From Brachypodium distachyon (lineage: Eukaryota; Streptophyta; Magnoliopsida; Poales; Poaceae), in assembly GCF_000005505.3 (NCBI RefSeq), contig NC_016131.3:72767855-72831854 (forward strand): a stretch of 64,000 nt of DNA. The letters are read 5' to 3'. Shown piece by piece: positions 58,990-64,000 of the stretch. The translations under genes were made by a program, and so were the position numbers. Position 1 is the stretch's first letter. Each line of letters begins with the position of its first letter. The notes under the pieces are model-generated. The model searched no databases. It had not been told where the DNA came from and saw only the letters and a program-made list of their open reading frames with translations.

Positions 58990-59500
58990 CACTTTGTGTG
59001 TGAGGTTGCAATAAAGTGACGATTTAGAAACAGGTCCCAATTTGACATTTAGCATTGGCCCATCGCAGCAACAAAATACAGGTCAGCAGTGTTTTCGTCA
59101 TCTAGCTCCAGTTTGATTCATATCTGCAGCCAACTGGTAACACTTCGACAAGAATCAGTGTTGTACAGTACAACCTGAATAGCCCTGGCCTGCTATCAGG
59201 GGCTGCTATACTCAATCATACATAAAAATTCGGATCAGATCAAACCGAGAACACAAAAAACCCAGCACGCTTGTCCAGGACTAAATTCAGTTGCCAGCAG
59301 CAACCAAGAGGCTGTAGAGTAAAATCATGACAAAAATTTTTCACAAAAACAGTGCATATAACTGATAGACAAAGACTATACTGGTAGACAAACTTCTTCT
59401 GTTCACTACTAAACCACGAAGCCAAAACAAAATGTAGTAACACAGCTGTTCCAAAAAATTCCTAGCAGCACGGTTGCAAACAATACTGTCTCATCAGCTC
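58990..59500. other. 3' flank of the uL14 gene
   Basis: AT-rich sequence with no recognised gene. Part is probably 3' UTR of the uL14 gene on the minus strand. Confidence 0.45.
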
Positions 59501-62349
<2,849 letters not shown>

Positions 62350-62397
62350 GGCGGCGGCTGGAGAAGATCCGACTGGAATGGTTTGCCTGGGTCGCTA

Positions 62398-62495
62398 CTT
62401 ATATAGGTGGGCTAGGGTTTTGGCTGCCCTGAGTTTCCGGCGGCGGACGTTGATGGGCCGGACCGAAGAGAATGAATGAGAAACGTTCTGGCCCA
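62398..62495 (-). promoter_or_regulatory. uL14 core promoter: TATA, telo box and site II elements
   Basis: On the minus strand are ctatataag (TATA, plus coordinates about 62398-62406), the telo box aaaccctag (62412-62420), GGCCCA (62454-62459) and a second GGCC-type element near 62489-62495. Telo boxes with site II elements are the known signature of plant ribosomal-protein promoters. Confidence 0.75.
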
Positions 62496-62499
62496 TTGG

Positions 62500-63282
62500 T
62501 TTCGGGGTTAAGAGCTAGAGGCCCGTTTAAAAGGTAAAGGCCTGAACGTTGAAGCAAGTATGGAAAGCGCCCTAAAAAAACAAGTTTGGAGTTTTACTTT
62601 CAAATTGGGAAAGTATCCTCTTCTCAAAAGAACAAGAAGAATCCGTAGTTAAAAAACAAAAATCATCGCTGGAGGATTTGTGCGCAAATTAAGTCTTTCC
62701 CACCACCAAACATGATGTACTTCGCAAACCGTCGCTAAAACTTGACAATCGTCTGATTTACATATCGCATCGAACGGAACTACGCGTGTGATACTCTTTG
62801 GCGCGAGATACTAGGAAGGCAAATTTGCGGTCAAACCACCCAAGCATCTTTGGTGCGAGTATCCTTGTATTGGACGTAGGTTCATAGGTGGACGCTGGAC
62901 GCTCCATTTCACAAGTTTGGAACTGTTTTCTTCTCCCACACGAAATTAATGTTTAAATCTCACTTTGGCATTTTTCTTCCATGATAAAATTTCATGACAT
63001 GGCAAAATAGTTTGCAGAGCAAGTGAGATGTAGCTCGACTAATTCTGTTTTCAGTATACATAAATTTGAAAATTCAAACAGTGACCACAGAAAGAGGAGA
63101 GGTGCTGCCGATGTTATGCACGGGCAAAGAAATGCACAATGCTATATAAGTTTCATGGGTCAGTTGGTCGCAATCTTGCACTGGAAATATGCACCGGAAC
63201 TTGCTAGAACTGGTATCATCATACCACTGATACCGTACCAGTATCCTCTATCCTGAAATCACCTGCTGACTGCTAGTAATAG
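62500..63282. other. intergenic between uL14 and the DUF3820-type gene
   Basis: Distal uL14 promoter and 3' UTR of the DUF3820-type gene. A short frame at 63023-63256 is unrecognised. No repeat was seen. Confidence 0.45.
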
Positions 63283-64000
63283 TTAGCTATCATCACCCTT
63301 GAGCTTCCTGACCTTGTCGAGGAACGCTTGCCGGCCGGGGAACGGGTTTCCTCCCTCGCCGCCTTTCCGCGGCACCACCGTCCGCTCGCCGAGCGCGTCA
63401 CCGCCGCGGCTGCCCCTGCTGCCCAACCCCAGAATCTCCTTCTTGGCCGCCGCCCCAATTCGCGCCTTCCTTGGCGGCGTGCCCAGACCACCGGGGTTCA
63501 CCCCGAGCACATCCAATTTGGCCGCCCTCATCTGCTCCTCCCTCCTCTCCCGCATCCGCTCCCTCCTCTCGTCCCTCTTCCCCCTCGGCCCATCCGTCTC
63601 ACCCGCCCCGACCTCGAACAGATCGCCGCGAGTGGGGGAGCTGCCGCCGCCGCTGCTCCGGCTCCGGTCGCCCTTCCGCGGGATGCGGCCGCCGTAGGAG
63701 GTGCCGAGGAGGCGGAAGTCGAGGCGGCCCCAGCCGTCCTCGTCGGAGAGGTCCCAGCCGAAGCGCTCCGCCATCTCCTGCAGGGGCCCGTCCTCGCCCT
63801 CGCCCTCGCCGTCGTCGTAGGCGTAGTCCCAGTCGGAGTCGCCGCGGAGGAAGCGGTGCGCGTGCTCCCACTCGACGCGGTCGACGTAGACGGGGTCGCC
63901 GAGCACCTCCCGCGCGAGCGCCGCCCAGGGCGCGGTCTCCCCGTAGTCGAGCTCCGCGACGACCCACCGGAGGTACGCCGGCGGGAGCGTGCCCAGCATC
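63283..64000 (-). CDS. DUF3820-type protein, 5' end outside the window
   Basis: An open frame runs from the stop at 63283 to the window edge (at least 239 aa). The N-terminal part LGTLPPAYLRWVVAEL...VLGDPVYVDRVEWE matches plant proteins with a DUF3820 (putative quorum-sensing-regulated factor fold) segment. Family members normally begin a little upstream with a PFGKYKGR-like motif, so the methionine at the edge is probably internal and the true start lies beyond 64000. Downstream are an acidic Asp/Glu stretch, a Ser/Gly-rich linker, a strongly basic Arg/Glu helix (GKRDERRERMRERREEQMRAAK) and a Lys/Arg-rich tail. Function is unknown; the basic tail suggests nucleic-acid contact or plastid import, which is inference. 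Confidence 0.7.
   Translation of the reverse strand, partial: MLGTLPPAYLRWVVAELDYGETAPWAALAREVLGDPVYVDRVEWEHAHRFLRGDSDWDYAYDDGEGEGEDGPLQEMAERFGWDLSDEDGWGRLDFRLLGTSYGGRIPRKGDRSRSSGGGSSPTRGDLFEVGAGETDGPRGKRDERRERMRERREEQMRAAKLDVLGVNPGGLGTPPRKARIGAAAKKEILGLGSRGSRGGDALGERTVVPRKGGEGGNPFPGRQAFLDKVRKLKGDDS

Overview
The window is nuclear DNA of a flowering plant. It is almost certainly a grass and most likely a small-genome Pooideae such as Brachypodium. The signs are GT-AG split genes with GC-rich first exons beside AT-rich introns, Stowaway-type MITEs with the CTCCCTCCG terminus common in Pooideae, a CYP96 P450 cluster, and modest gene density with few large transposons. No prokaryotic, organellar, CRISPR, tRNA or rRNA features were seen.

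Layout. At 1464-3351 (+) is a plasmodesmata-located-type DUF26 membrane protein. From 5.3 to 23.2 kb are three single-exon CYP96-family P450s, all on the minus strand (5291-6883, 15859-17427, 21606-23162). A single-exon VPS33 gene on the plus strand (9876-11684) sits between the first and second. A long inverted-repeat element lies at 23.8-24.8 kb. At 28230-33959 (-) is an 18-exon PRP19 splicing factor/U-box ubiquitin ligase, whose exon sum (527 aa) fits the family exactly. At 37324-40908 (+) is a CCT-domain transcription regulator, followed by an alanine-rich unknown protein (41907-42698, -). At 49295-51178 (+) is a DUF3527 protein with a long leader intron. At 51921-57442 (-) is an ankyrin-TPR protein with an apparent splice-acceptor defect. 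At 59501-62349 (-) is ribosomal protein uL14 (L23), with an array of roughly 300-bp repeats in its second intron. At the right edge is the 3' part of a DUF3820-type gene (63283 to beyond 64000, -).

The genes are not an operon or pathway. They are a normal grass gene neighbourhood: housekeeping functions (splicing, vacuolar fusion, translation) next to lineage-expanded metabolic genes. From memory, rice PRP19 (PUB72) is on chromosome 10, so this block is probably collinear with it; that needs an alignment. No undescribed multi-gene system was found. The best leads are smaller: very short poly(A)-containing insertions flanked by 9-18 bp target duplications, a P450 lacking the catalytic threonine of the I-helix, the uL14 intron repeat array, the possible decay of the ankyrin-TPR gene, and a broken DUF3527 fragment about 8 kb from its parent.
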